Shown: one piece after another, positions 49,872 through 59,665 of the stretch
Numbering within the stretch: position 1 is the stretch's first letter
Layout: each line of letters starts with the position of its first letter
Assembly (NCBI RefSeq): GCF_020091585.1
Contig: NZ_CP083582.1
Coordinates: forward strand, 7,234,028 to 7,298,027
Direction: 5' to 3'
Length of the DNA: 64,000 nucleotides
Source: Kovacikia minuta CCNUW1
GTDB lineage: Bacteria; Cyanobacteriota; Cyanobacteriia; Leptolyngbyales; Leptolyngbyaceae
Notes under the pieces: generated by a model
What the model was told of the DNA's origin: nothing
The model's input: the letters and a program-made list of their open reading frames with translations, nothing else
Database searches by the model: none
Translations under genes and position numbers: made by a program

Positions 49872-50822
49872 ATGCGTTCTTACTCCCTACTGGCCCCTGC
49901 CAAAATTAATTTGTACCTGGAAATTTTGGGCGATCGTCCGGACGGCTTTCATGAGTTGGTAATGGTGCTGCAAGGTGTGGAACTGGCAGATCAGATTGAC
50001 TTGCGGGTCGGTGGTATGGGCAATATCTACGTCGAGTGCAACCATCCCGAAGTCCCTAGCGATCGCAGTAACCTGGCCTATCGGGCAGCGGAACTGATGA
50101 CCCAGCAATTTCCCGATTGCTTCGCCCGGTTTGGGGGAATTAGCGTTGCCATTCAAAAAAATATTCCCGTGGGAGCCGGATTGGCGGGAGGTTCCAGCAA
50201 TGCCGCAGCGGTTCTGGTGGGGCTGGATCTGCTCTGGGATCTGGGATTAACCCAGGATGAGTTGGAGGAACTGGGGGCAACCCTTGGTTCTGACGTACCC
50301 TTTTGCATTGCTGGAGGGACTGCGCTTGCTACCGGGCGAGGCGAGCAGTTGGACACCCTGCCCGGACTTGATGGTCTATATGTGATACTGGCAAAATTCC
50401 GTAGCCTGTCTGTTTCCACGCCCTGGGCCTATCAGACTTACCGCAAAAAATTCAGCACTTCTTACCTGAAGGATTCAACTGATCTGGAACTGCGTCGCCA
50501 ACAGGTTCATTCCGGTCCCATGTTAAATGCGATCGCCCACCATAACAGCGTCAAAATTGGTCAACTCCTCCACAATGATTTAGAAAAAGTGGTTTTGCCA
50601 GAATTTCCTGAGGTGCTCCGTTTACGGGAAACGTTTCAACGCCTGGGAGTATTGGGAACGATGATGTCTGGTTCCGGTCCCACAGTATTTGCCCTGGTAG
50701 AGTCTGAGGAAAAAGCACATCAGATTAAGGAACAGGTGAAAAGGGAGATCGCTAATCCCGATCTGGATCTTTGGGTAACAAAGTTTGCTAAGGCGGGAAT
50801 TCAGGTTGTAGGGGGGAGGTGA
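49872..50822 (+). CDS. ispE: 4-diphosphocytidyl-2-C-methyl-D-erythritol kinase
   Basis: 316 residues, GHMP kinase fold. It phosphorylates CDP-methylerythritol in the MEP isoprenoid pathway. Motif 1 [25 protein letters not shown]-binding [15 protein letters not shown] (~residues 98-112), [18 protein letters not shown] and the C-terminal [15 protein letters not shown] are all intact. The gene starts 75 bases after its neighbour on the same strand. Confidence 0.95.
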   Translation: MRSYSLLAPAKINLYLEILGDRPDGFHELVMVLQGVELADQIDLRVGGMGNIYVECNHPEVPSDRSNLAYRAAELMTQQFPDCFARFGGISVAIQKNIPVGAGLAGGSSNAAAVLVGLDLLWDLGLTQDELEELGATLGSDVPFCIAGGTALATGRGEQLDTLPGLDGLYVILAKFRSLSVSTPWAYQTYRKKFSTSYLKDSTDLELRRQQVHSGPMLNAIAHHNSVKIGQLLHNDLEKVVLPEFPEVLRLRETFQRLGVLGTMMSGSGPTVFALVESEEKAHQIKEQVKREIANPDLDLWVTKFAKAGIQVVGGR

Positions 50823-50927
50823 TCGGGAGGAGGATAGGAATGATTCACCACCCCATCACTTCTGTATCCATCATCCGATGCTCTCTCACCTTCTACAATT
50901 AAACTAACCATCCAATCTAAACTTGCT

Positions 50928-51263
50928 ATGAGTGAAATAACGCAGTCTTCGGACAATTCAGTGGCTCAAACATCCAAGGCGAGTTCGACTTTACCAGGTC
51001 CGTTGCGTTGTTTCGTGGGTGCGATCGTGGCGGGGGTGATTGCCTATGCGCTGTATAACATGACGGGGGCGATCGCCCACTCGTTTGCAGCCAAACCCGT
51101 TCATAACGATAGCTACATCGTCCAAAGGATCACAGCAGCCGTGCGAACCCTGGTGATTGGCATGAGTGCGCTGGGGACCGGAGTTTTTGGGTTGGCGTCT
51201 GTTGGCCTATTGGGGTTGGGAATTCAAGTTTTGATTCAGCGTTTACGAGGACAATCTGTTTAG
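50928..51263 (+). CDS. DUF3082 family membrane protein
   Basis: 111 residues with two membrane helices (FVGAIVAGVIAYALYNMTGAI and GMSALGTGVFGLASVGLLGLGIQVLI) separated by a short polar loop (AAKPVHNDSYIVQRITAAVRTLVI). This layout is that of the cyanobacterial DUF3082 proteins. It lies 105 bases after ispE on the same strand. Function unknown. Confidence 0.8.
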   Translation: MSEITQSSDNSVAQTSKASSTLPGPLRCFVGAIVAGVIAYALYNMTGAIAHSFAAKPVHNDSYIVQRITAAVRTLVIGMSALGTGVFGLASVGLLGLGIQVLIQRLRGQSV

Positions 51264-51533
51264 ATGGGGGACGGGGCAAGCGGGAAGCGTTTTAAGTTCT
51301 GAGTTTTGAGTTTTAAGTTGGGGCATTGGTTCTTAGATCCGACACCTGATGCCTATCACCTGATCTCCACCCTTCTGCCCTCGCCTTCTCTATCCTTCAG
51401 TCTTTATCCTTTTCCTAGTCCCTGCCCCCTGGCACTTACTCTTAGTTTCATCAGGGAAAAAACCGCTCGTATTCAGAGATACAGAGTTGAACGGAAAATT
51501 ACGTCTCAATAGGGCAGTCCCTTTTAGCAGACA

Positions 51534-52976
51534 TTGCGAGTGGCTGAGCCAGCGCTTGGATTACTGAATTCAACCCGACTTCTATTTGACTTGCAGCAGG
51601 GCAATTTGGTCGCCCAAAGTCTGAGTGGGTGTCTGGAACCAGAGGAGATTGCCCGTCGGGTTACGGATGGGCTGGTGGAAAAATTTGACTGTGCATTCGC
51701 CCGTATCTGGTTGGTTGAACCCGATCGCACCTCCCTTAAACTCGTTGCTTCATCGGGAATGTATACCAACCTGAATGGCTCTTTTGCCCGCGTGCCAATG
51801 GGAGCCTTTAAAGTTGGCAAGATTGCCCAAAACTGTATTCCTTTTCTCAGTAATCGCCTGGCTGAAGAAACCTGGGTGAGGGATCGGGATTGGGCGATCG
51901 CAAAGGGTATTCAGGGATTTGCGGGTTATCCCCTGGTGACATCGGGGGATGCGGTTGGAGTGCTGGCAGTTTTCAGTCAGCAGCCGATGGCTTCAGAATT
52001 TTTGGAGGTGCTCCAGGGAATTTGCACAACTGTCACGATCGCCCTTGAAAATGCATTGCTCTATCAGCGAGAAAAGCAATCTCAACGGTCTATTTCCAGT
52101 TCAACTCCGGGCAATTGTGCGCCCCTGTCGGAGCAATTAGCCAACCTACTGAACCATACACGCCTGATTCTTGTTGGCACAGAACGTCCGTTAACGGCTT
52201 CTGTGACTTGCATTTTTTTACGGACAGCGGAAGTATTGAGCAACCAGGCGTGCATTTATTGTCGTCTCACCTATGACATCCAAACCATTTCTCTGGAGGC
52301 GATGGTTTCCTCGGTGGCAGAATACACCCAGGAGCAGCATGAGGAAGTCGGTTCCCTGTTTGGAGATATTTTGTTTGCAGCATCTTGTTTGGGCGGCACG
52401 CTGCAAATTGATCCAGGGGCAGGGCGAAAAGCCTTTCAGGTGTTACTGACCCTCCCTTATCCAGGTTGTATGATAGGTTCCCGATTGGGGATTGCCTGTC
52501 GATCGCCTATTTTGCAAATGGCATTTACCCACCTGGCATACCTGGCAGGTTTCACGGTTCGACCAGACTTTGGCTCCACAATTCCGTTGTTAACGGATGA
52601 CCCGACTCAGGCCCAAACTTCTCATCTGGTTTTGTGGGTTGCGACGCAAACTCAGGCAGTGCCCAAGCAGGCAAAAGCCAAACTGGATTTGTCGATTACT
52701 CCTGGTCAACTTCGGGAAGCAGTCGGAACAGTGATGGAAGGAAAATTTTGGGGAATTGAAGTGAGTCCTGAGGGAAAATTGCAAAGCCTTTCCGATCGCG
52801 AACAGGAAATAATGTCCCTACTGGCACAGGGATTGCGCGATCGAGACATTGCCAAGCATCTCATTATCAGCGAGAGTACGGTCAAATTTCATATCAACAA
52901 TGTACTTGCCAAACTTCGAGCAAAAACCCGTTACCAGGCAATTCATCATGTGATTGTAAACGGGTGGATTCAGTAG
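51534..52976 (+). CDS. GAF-LuxR transcription regulator
   Basis: 480 residues. N-terminal GAF domain (~15-175: LEPEEIARRVTDGLVEKFDCAFARIWLVEPD, GFAGYPLVTSGDAVGVLAVFSQQ), a middle region (~200-400) with a degenerate sensor-like fold, and a C-terminal LuxR helix-turn-helix (~415-478: LSDREQEIMSLLAQGLRDRDIAKHLIISESTVKFHINNVLAKL). No receiver Asp is visible. The start may be TTG 51534 or GTG 51540. Likely a ligand-sensing DNA-binding regulator; target genes unknown. Confidence 0.85.
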   Translation: MRVAEPALGLLNSTRLLFDLQQGNLVAQSLSGCLEPEEIARRVTDGLVEKFDCAFARIWLVEPDRTSLKLVASSGMYTNLNGSFARVPMGAFKVGKIAQNCIPFLSNRLAEETWVRDRDWAIAKGIQGFAGYPLVTSGDAVGVLAVFSQQPMASEFLEVLQGICTTVTIALENALLYQREKQSQRSISSSTPGNCAPLSEQLANLLNHTRLILVGTERPLTASVTCIFLRTAEVLSNQACIYCRLTYDIQTISLEAMVSSVAEYTQEQHEEVGSLFGDILFAASCLGGTLQIDPGAGRKAFQVLLTLPYPGCMIGSRLGIACRSPILQMAFTHLAYLAGFTVRPDFGSTIPLLTDDPTQAQTSHLVLWVATQTQAVPKQAKAKLDLSITPGQLREAVGTVMEGKFWGIEVSPEGKLQSLSDREQEIMSLLAQGLRDRDIAKHLIISESTVKFHINNVLAKLRAKTRYQAIHHVIVNGWIQ

Positions 52977-53088
52977 AGGGCAGAAGGGTAGAAGAAGAGA
53001 AGGGGGCAGAAGCCAGGAGTCAGAATTAACTGAGTCAGAATTAACCTAGAACTCAAAACTCACCATTCTTCCCTGACCCCTAGAGCAT

Positions 53089-53176
53089 CGGTACAGTATT
53101 TCGAGAAACCGGGTTTCTGGTGAGGATATGCAACGAAACTTGAGCATCTCACAGAAGAAACCCGGTTTCTGTACCG
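53089..53176. repeat. Palindromic repeat with AGAAACCCGGTTTCT ends
   Basis: Two near-palindromes, AGAAACCGGGTTTCT (53104-53118) and AGAAACCCGGTTTCT (53156-53170), are flanked by inverted CGGTACA (53089) and TGTACCG (53170). This type of dispersed small palindromic repeat is common in filamentous cyanobacteria and may be a non-autonomous mobile element. The rest of the gap to 53302 is CT-rich short tandem repeat text. Confidence 0.6.
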
Positions 53177-53302
53177 GCGTCCTAGCACCTACTACCTACC
53201 ACCTATTCCCTCCTGCCCTCTGCCTCCTGCCCTCTGCCTTCATTTCAGTCTTTATCCTCTCCCTACCACCTAACACCCGACACCTGACACCTACCACCTC
53301 TC

Positions 53303-55666
53303 TCACGCCTCAATAATCACCCGCAAGTTGCCGCGCTTTTTGGAAACGCGACAGGCCGTAGCAGAACCAGAGCGCTCAAATTCCAGATCCAGTAATGTTG
53401 GACCGACTCGCAGGTTTTGGAGGGAGACATAGTGAATGGATTCTGGCAATGCGGGATCAATAATTCGCAGGGTGTTGCTGGGAGCGTCGGGCACCAGATT
53501 GACCATCATTTGCACGAGTTGAAAGACGCTGCCTGTTGCCCATGCTTGGGGGGTGCAGGCGACGGGGTACTGCACCGGATCGTTATCATCAGAGCGTTCA
53601 TAACCGCAAAACAGTTCGGGAGGACGATGGTAGGGCTGACGATTGGTCATGTCCAGAATTCCTTCCGCCAGTTCCAGGGCCTGGTCAATCAGACCCAGCG
53701 ATCGCAACCCGATCGCCGTCAGGGCGTTGTCATGGGGCCAGACAGACCCAATGTGGTACCCCATTGGGTTGTAAGCCGGAGATAGACTACTGAGGGTGCG
53801 AATTCCCCAACCGTTAAACATATCGGGTGCCCGCAGACGTTCGGCTACGCTATAAGCTTTTTCTGGTGTAAAAATGCCCAGGTTGAGGCAGTGCCCAGGA
53901 TTAGAGGTGATACTATCGACGGGTTTACCGTCTCCATCCAGGGCTAAGGCACAAAACCCCTGGTCTTCCATCCAAAAATCCCGGTTGAACCGAATTTTCA
54001 GATCTCTGGCTTCCTCATCCCAACGGTCTGCCAGGTCAATCCGTTTCTTCATCCGGGCAATTTGAGCCAGCCGAATTTTGGCAGCGTAAACATAAGCCTG
54101 CACCTCGCAAAGGGCGATCGCACCTTCCGCCAGTTGTCCCCGCCGATTGACAATGCAATCTCCGGAGTCCTTCCAACCCTGGTTATCTAATCCCCGACGG
54201 GATTTACGGAAGTAACTGAGGTAGCTGGTTTGCTTGCAACTGCGATCAATCCAATCCATCGCTGCTAATGCATTGGGCCACAGGTTCTCCAGGGTTTCAT
54301 AATCAGCGGTCCAGGCAAAGTATTCGGCATAAAGCATGAGCCATAGGGGCGTGGCATCAACGGTGCCGTAGTAGGGTGTATGGGGAATTTCCTGGCAGCG
54401 CGCCATTTCACCAAAGCGAATCTCATGCAGAATTTTTCCGGGTTGCTCATCCCGCCACTCATCATCCACCTTGCCCTGATATTGAGCCAGGATGTAGAGC
54501 GTTTCGCGGGCAATTTGGGAATCCAGCATCAGGATTTGAGAAGCTGCGATGATGGAGTCGCGCCCAAACAGGGTGGAGAACCAGGGTACTCCAGCGGAAA
54601 GCGCTTTACCCTTACCAAAAGATTGCCGCAGCAGGTAAATGTCCTGTTCTGCCCGCTCTAGAATTTGGTTGAAGGTATTTTTGTCCGATCGAATGCGGGT
54701 GACTTGCTGCCGCCAGGTCTGCTCTTCCATCAGTTCGGCTGCCTTTGCCTGCCCCAGCGTCATGGGAGGACTAACCGTTGAGGCTGAACGTCCCCCATTT
54801 AGCATCAGGAGACGGTAACCCAGAGTTTGGGTTTCGTGGGATTCCAGATGCAGCTGCCAGATTGCAGTATTTCCCTTAAAAAAGGTTGGCTGCCGATGAG
54901 AAAACTCAATGCGCGATTCCAACAGTTCCCCGTCTAGCCCCTGATAGGCGAGGGTGAGTTCAGCCGGGGAGGAAGAGGGGTGTGGGGTGTGGGGTGTGGG
55001 GTGTGGGGTGTAGGGGGTGGGGTGGGGGACAACTTCTTGCAGTTCTTGTTCTGCGATTTCTCCGTCTTCCCTTTCTCTGCTCTCTTCTATATCATGCTTT
55101 TCACCCCTGATTTCTGGCTCCTCACCGTCCTGGGGCATCAATCGCAGGAGGCGTCCTCGCCGTTCCCTGGCGTAGCCACGAATTTCGAACAGATCAAAAA
55201 AGTCCGTATCAAAACTGAGGCTCAGTTCAAACGTAACTGGGCTTGTGCTGTAGTTGGAAATTTCGATTTCCTCAAATAAGCCACCGTTAAGGACAAGTTC
55301 CCGTTTAATGCCAATAGATTCTGCCTTAATCTGCTCATCAATTCGGGGGTTAGTACAGAGCACAGAGAGAACAAATCCTTTGTCTGCGGTACTGCTGAGG
55401 AGAATGGGCGATCGCCCCTCAATCTGCAATTCTAATCGGCTAAGAAAGCGCGTATCTTTGCAAAATAACCCCATGCCAGAGCTGCGATCGTCGCCCACAA
55501 AACCACCAATATTACCCAGGGTATCGGTCAGCAAAAATAGGTCATCATCTTTGAGGGTCAGGATGGGTTGAGGGCGTTCAGCCAGTACTGAGTTCCATTC
55601 TGGAATGGGGAATTGATCCGCTGGAACAAAGGCTCTTCCTTCTAGTTCAATTATTTCTGGTGTCAT
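53303..55666 (-). CDS. Amylo-alpha-1,6-glucosidase-type glycogen debranching enzyme
   Basis: 787 residues from ATG 55666 (the frame extends to 55798). N-terminal glycogen-debranching-associated beta domain (~20-330: LTDTLGNIGGFVGDDRSSGMGLFCKDTRFLSR), then a GH133/GH63-like (alpha/alpha)6 catalytic domain (~370-780: GVPWFSTLFGRDSIIAASQ, YYGTVDATPLWLMLYAEY, YHIGSVWPHDNALTAIGL, ELFCGYERSDDNDPVQYPVACTPQAWATGSVFQ). It probably trims alpha-1,6 branches of glycogen or related glucans. A Pro/His/Thr-rich stretch of ~25 residues near residue 215 is encoded by a tandem repeat and is unlikely to be structural. Confidence 0.85.
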   Translation of the reverse strand: MTPEIIELEGRAFVPADQFPIPEWNSVLAERPQPILTLKDDDLFLLTDTLGNIGGFVGDDRSSGMGLFCKDTRFLSRLELQIEGRSPILLSSTADKGFVLSVLCTNPRIDEQIKAESIGIKRELVLNGGLFEEIEISNYSTSPVTFELSLSFDTDFFDLFEIRGYARERRGRLLRLMPQDGEEPEIRGEKHDIEESREREDGEIAEQELQEVVPHPTPYTPHPTPHTPHPSSSPAELTLAYQGLDGELLESRIEFSHRQPTFFKGNTAIWQLHLESHETQTLGYRLLMLNGGRSASTVSPPMTLGQAKAAELMEEQTWRQQVTRIRSDKNTFNQILERAEQDIYLLRQSFGKGKALSAGVPWFSTLFGRDSIIAASQILMLDSQIARETLYILAQYQGKVDDEWRDEQPGKILHEIRFGEMARCQEIPHTPYYGTVDATPLWLMLYAEYFAWTADYETLENLWPNALAAMDWIDRSCKQTSYLSYFRKSRRGLDNQGWKDSGDCIVNRRGQLAEGAIALCEVQAYVYAAKIRLAQIARMKKRIDLADRWDEEARDLKIRFNRDFWMEDQGFCALALDGDGKPVDSITSNPGHCLNLGIFTPEKAYSVAERLRAPDMFNGWGIRTLSSLSPAYNPMGYHIGSVWPHDNALTAIGLRSLGLIDQALELAEGILDMTNRQPYHRPPELFCGYERSDDNDPVQYPVACTPQAWATGSVFQLVQMMVNLVPDAPSNTLRIIDPALPESIHYVSLQNLRVGPTLLDLEFERSGSATACRVSKKRGNLRVIIEA
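54978..55028. repeat. GTGTGGG tandem repeat inside the debranching gene
   Basis: A GTGTGGG-type 7-base unit is repeated about seven times, losing regularity at the right end. On the coding strand it is CCCCACA and encodes HPTPYTPHPTPHTPHP without breaking the frame. The same type of repeat fills intergenic gaps in this window. Confidence 0.85.
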
Positions 55667-55798
55667 CGATTCCAAAGGTGGGTGGTAGTAGGTGGTAAGG
55701 GTCAAGCTTGAATGTGGGACTCGCCGAATGGTATCAGGGGAACAATTCACGAACAGTCGCAGGGTTGCAGGTCGGAGGTGGTCGGAGAGGGAAAACAA

Positions 55799-56157
55799 CT
55801 CACAGGGAACCGGCAGTTCTTATGGTTTCCATAATTCTCTGACGATCGCGAGTTTGGTTAGGTTAGCGACCCTAAGTCCAGCCAATTTAAACCCAGAGGA
55901 GCGTATCATCGCCAGGGAAAGTGCCCAAAAAAGAACAGGTTAGTGGGTCAAAGGTTCTGAAGGGGACTTGATGGACATGACGCCGTTAGGCCAAGAGGGT
56001 GGGAATCAATCCCAATTCTTGCCAAGCTGCGTCTCTCCTATCAGTTGATAACACCCCACATTGATGAATCGGTTTTGAAGCTGCAAAGATTATGTGAGAA
56101 ATTCTTTAAGGAGTAATTGATATAAATACTGCAAGGCAGCGATCGCCAGACCTGAGC
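55799..56157. other. Intergenic stretch, nothing recognised
   Basis: About 360 bases between two minus-strand genes. No protein-like frame, tRNA or strong terminator is seen; it should contain the promoter of the debranching gene. Confidence 0.4.
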
Positions 56158-57066
56158 TTAAACCTGTAATTCGGGTGGCGGGGAACACATGAAGCTCATG
56201 GGCTGGCCATTAGGATGGGAGAGGGAAAGACGGATGGCATGTAGATGATAGCCACAATCTCCGGGTACAGGAACCTCTCCATTATCAGATCGGATGCAGG
56301 AGATGGGAACCCCTCCCACCCCATAAAGTGGATCGCCCACGAGGGGGTAGCCAGCGGCTGCTAAATGAATCCGAATTTGATGCGGTCTGCCAGTCAAAAT
56401 GTTAACTTCTAACAGGGTCATCTCCGGTTCGCGCCGCAGTACGTGACATTCGCTGTGAGCTGGTGATCCCTGAGGATTTGCGGCATAGATATATCCCAAC
56501 ACCGGATGGAAAATTTTGCCAATGGGATCGGTAATCGTAAAACAGTCGCCCATTCCATTGCCTCGAGCCAAAGCACGGTAAATTTTCTGGATTTGGTGGT
56601 TCCGCATTTGCTGGCTCAGGTAAGCACGGGCAGCGGGCGATCGTGCCAGCAATACCAACCCGGAAGTACCCCGCCCCAATCGATGAATCGGATAGGGAGT
56701 GTCCTGGGGATAACGTTGTCGTAGCTGCCAAAGCAAGGTGTGTTCTAGAAACCCACCCCCCGGCAGCACGGGCAACCCGGAAGGTTTTGCCACCACCATT
56801 AACTCCCGATCTTCGTAAACAATCTCAACCGATAGGGGAACTTCTGGTTCCTGCCAGGGAGGGCGATCGTAGGTCAACCACTGCCCCAACCTTAATCGTG
56901 TTTCTGCGGTTGTTTCTGTTCCATCCAGGAGTATTTGCCCTGACTCAATTCTTTGCTGCCACTCCCTACCGGTGGAATGACGATAGTGACGGGTGTAATA
57001 ATCCAACACAGTCAATCCCTGAGCCGAAGCATTCACCTGCTCTCGATAGGTCCAACCGGAATTCAC
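56158..57066 (-). CDS. RluA-family pseudouridine synthase-like protein lacking the catalytic Asp
   Basis: 302 residues. The fold is that of RluA/YibC-type enzymes: N-terminal S4-like region (~30-65, RIESGQILLDGTET), then VYEDRELMVVAKPSGLPVLPGG, the HRL motif region PIHRLGRGTSGLVLLARS (~127-144), and LTGRPHQIRIHLAAAGYPLVGDPLYG. In active enzymes the motif is HRLD; here residue 131 is Gly (codon GGG), so the nucleophilic Asp is absent. It may bind RNA without catalysis, or use another residue. Confidence 0.85.
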   Translation of the reverse strand: MNSGWTYREQVNASAQGLTVLDYYTRHYRHSTGREWQQRIESGQILLDGTETTAETRLRLGQWLTYDRPPWQEPEVPLSVEIVYEDRELMVVAKPSGLPVLPGGGFLEHTLLWQLRQRYPQDTPYPIHRLGRGTSGLVLLARSPAARAYLSQQMRNHQIQKIYRALARGNGMGDCFTITDPIGKIFHPVLGYIYAANPQGSPAHSECHVLRREPEMTLLEVNILTGRPHQIRIHLAAAGYPLVGDPLYGVGGVPISCIRSDNGEVPVPGDCGYHLHAIRLSLSHPNGQPMSFMCSPPPELQV

Positions 57067-57440
57067 AAATGATGCTCTCCCCCAAACAGTTTTCTAGACC
57101 CGTCACAGTCCTAATCTAAAACAAAAGCCCCCAGCCGGAGCCGAGGGCATAAATCAGGGTGCATCTACCATTCCTCTCTACCGCATAACCCAGGTTCCAT
57201 CCGGAGAAAAAGGTAAGAAATCTGAAAATTTAGGTGGCAGGGACCAGGAAATAGGGACTAGCGTTCTGTCAAAATTTTTTGAGGGATGCAATCCGCTCAA
57301 AAAATCACCTTCCCCAACCAACCCTATCCCTTAACTTAAAGTTGACCGACGCCTAGAACCTGGGATAAAGGGATGATGGGAGGGTTTTATCCCTTATCCT
57401 TGATCCTTGATCCTTTCCCTCACCCCTATCCCTACTTCCT

Positions 57441-58169
57441 GTGATTTCTCTGGTTCAACTTCAAACCATTCTGGATCTTCCGGCAGGTTCTCAAACCCAG
57501 TTTCAATGTCAAGCAAAGGTCGATTTATACGATTCTCCTGCATTGGAGCGCCTGGCAACCCAGGCTGCATCAGGACGGCATCTGCGAATTACGGGAGTTT
57601 CTACAACTTCTGAGATGGAATCGATCGCTGCCCTTCAGATTTGCCTTTGTGAAGATGATTATCCGGGTTGGCTCGCCGTCCGAGATTTACGTCACCTAGA
57701 TATTGCCCATCACCCCTATCAACCCGTTCCGCTTTCAGAAGCGGAGATTCAAGCCAGAATTCCAGGGGCAATCGCCTTTACCCAAACTGCAATGGGTCAA
57801 GCAAACCATTACCTCTGGGGGGGGACGGTTGGTCCCAATTACGATTGTTCTGGTCTGGTGCAGTCTGCCTTTGCTTCCGTGGGTATCTGGCTGCCGAGAG
57901 ACGCCTATCAGCAGGAAGCTTTTATCCACAGGATTGCGATCGAGAACATTCGTCCCGGTGACCTGATTTTTTTTGGGCCTCCTGAAAAAGCTACCCATGT
58001 GGGGCTGTACCTGGGCAACGATCACTACATCCATAGCTCTGGCAAAGACCAGGGGCGTAATGGAATTGGAATTGATGTTCTCTCCGGGCAGGGCGACTCA
58101 ATTAGCCAAAAATACTGCGCCCAAATCCGTGGTGCAGGACGGGTCGTTACCAATTACCCTTTTAGCTAG
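57441..58169 (+). CDS. NlpC/P60 family peptidase (C40)
   Basis: 242 residues from GTG 57441. An N-terminal SH3-like region (~1-90, LRITGVSTTSEMESIAALQICLCEDDYPGWLAVRDL) precedes the NlpC/P60 domain (~105-235): YLWGGTVGPNYDCSGLVQSAF (nucleophile Cys), ATHVGLYLGNDHYIHSSG (His and the third residue). Such enzymes cut peptidoglycan stem peptides between D-iGlu and the diamino acid. No signal peptide is obvious, so export is uncertain. The window has no cell-wall neighbours apart from the GT2 gene. Confidence 0.88.
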   Translation: MISLVQLQTILDLPAGSQTQFQCQAKVDLYDSPALERLATQAASGRHLRITGVSTTSEMESIAALQICLCEDDYPGWLAVRDLRHLDIAHHPYQPVPLSEAEIQARIPGAIAFTQTAMGQANHYLWGGTVGPNYDCSGLVQSAFASVGIWLPRDAYQQEAFIHRIAIENIRPGDLIFFGPPEKATHVGLYLGNDHYIHSSGKDQGRNGIGIDVLSGQGDSISQKYCAQIRGAGRVVTNYPFS

Positions 58170-58399
58170 AGAGCTGAGGGGCAGGGGGAGGGAAGGGATG
58201 ATGAAGGATGAAGGATGAAGGATAAAAAGGGCAGGAGTCAGAAGTCAGAAGTCAGAAGGAGATACGGAGACAGGGGAACACGGGGATCGGAAAACTTTTT
58301 AATTCAAAACTCAAAACTTAAAACTCAAAACTCTTCTCCGTTCTTCTTCCCCCTTTTCTAGATTCCTGAATCATTCGTGCTACTTTTACTTAGTACTGC
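58170..58399. repeat. Repeat-rich intergenic gap
   Basis: Short units fill the gap: GAAGGAT (58203-58224), GTCAGAA repeated (58236-58257) and CTCAAAACT repeated (58310-58332). No gene or terminator is convincing. Confidence 0.5.
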
Positions 58400-58435
58400 T
58401 TGCCACTCGTGTCACCTTTCGTTGAGTCGTCGGCT

Positions 58436-59455
58436 ATGGGGATCTATCTACATTCGGAAGAAAATAAACTCCAGGCGGTGCTACCGTCTACCACCCTGGA
58501 GGTTTCTGTTGTTGTACCTGTTCACAACGAGTATGAGAGCCTACCTCACCTAATCGACGCGATCGCCACAAGCTTGCAGGCAAACCACCTCCGCTATGAA
58601 ATCATCTGTGTCGATGATGGTTCCACAGATGGTTCCACAGAGTTGCTCAAACAAATCGCTCGCGATCGTACCGACCTGCGGGCAGTAATTTTGCGGCGCA
58701 ACTATGGGCAAACCGCAGCGATGTCAGCTGGATTCGGTCACATAAAAGGGAGTGTCATTATTACCCTGGATGGTGACTTGCAGAATGATCCCGCCGATAT
58801 CCCCCTGCTCCTTAACAAGCTGAAGGAAGGGTATGATATGGTTTGTGGCTGGCGCAAAAACAGGCAGGACGCCGCACTGACCCGGTTGTTTCCCTCAAAA
58901 GTTGCGAATTGGTTGATTGGTTGGGTGACGGGGATTCAACTGCATGACTATGGCTGTTCACTGAAGGCCTATCGGGCGGAACTGGTCGCTGATATGAATC
59001 TCTATGGAGAACTGCACCGATTTTTGCCTGCCCTTGCCTTTATTGAAGGGGCACGGATTACCGAGATCCCGGTTCGTCATCACGCTCGGCGCTTTGGTAA
59101 GAGCAAATATGGGTTGTGGCGGACATTTCGGGTGGTCATGGATATGATGACCATCTGGTTTATGCAAAAGTTTTTGACCAAGCCGATGCATGTCTTTGGT
59201 TTGTTTGGTTTGGTTTCGCTGGTTCTGGGAGTTGCGATCGGGTTCCACCTGACCTTCATTAAACTCGTCTTTGGCGTCAGTATTGGCAATCGTCCGCTGC
59301 TGATTCTCTGCATTGTTTTGCTCCTGGCTGGAGTGCAGCTCTTCAGTTTTGGGCTGCTAGCCGAATTGCTAATGCGAACCTATCACGAATCTCAAGGAAG
59401 ACCGATTTACCGGGTTCGAGAGGTCGTTGAGCCAGGGAGCCAAGGGGAAGGGTAA
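58436..59455 (+). CDS. Family 2 glycosyltransferase with two C-terminal membrane helices
   Basis: 339 residues from ATG 58436. The GT2 domain (~30-250) shows EVSVVVPVHNEYESLPHLI, CVDDGSTDGS (metal-binding DxD-like), TLDGDLQNDPADIP and CGWRKNRQD. Two membrane helices follow (~255-330: HVFGLFGLVSLVLGVAIGF and RPLLILCIVLLLAGVQLFSFG). This is the DPM1/GtrB-like layout: transfer of a sugar from a nucleotide sugar to a polyprenyl phosphate at the plasma membrane. The sugar is unknown. Confidence 0.88.
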   Translation: MGIYLHSEENKLQAVLPSTTLEVSVVVPVHNEYESLPHLIDAIATSLQANHLRYEIICVDDGSTDGSTELLKQIARDRTDLRAVILRRNYGQTAAMSAGFGHIKGSVIITLDGDLQNDPADIPLLLNKLKEGYDMVCGWRKNRQDAALTRLFPSKVANWLIGWVTGIQLHDYGCSLKAYRAELVADMNLYGELHRFLPALAFIEGARITEIPVRHHARRFGKSKYGLWRTFRVVMDMMTIWFMQKFLTKPMHVFGLFGLVSLVLGVAIGFHLTFIKLVFGVSIGNRPLLILCIVLLLAGVQLFSFGLLAELLMRTYHESQGRPIYRVREVVEPGSQGEG

Positions 59456-59665
59456 AGGTTTTTGATTTTTAATTTTTGAGTTGAAAGTGAGCGTCAGAAG
59501 TGAGGGATTAATTTTCATCTTTTATCCCTCATTCGTTATTCTTTTCCTCCACCTTCCCACTCTCTTCCTTTTGATAACGTTCATTTATATCCTCTGGAAG
59601 AGGGGTCAGGTAAGTCTGGGTTGATAGTCTTGACGTGTCAACACAAAACTTTTAGGAAGCTAGTC

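Noticed and set aside
51306..51512. Plus-strand frame of 68 codons after the DUF3082 gene
   Set aside because: It is encoded by CT-rich repeat text (LPSPSLSFSLYPFPSPCPL) and is not a gene.
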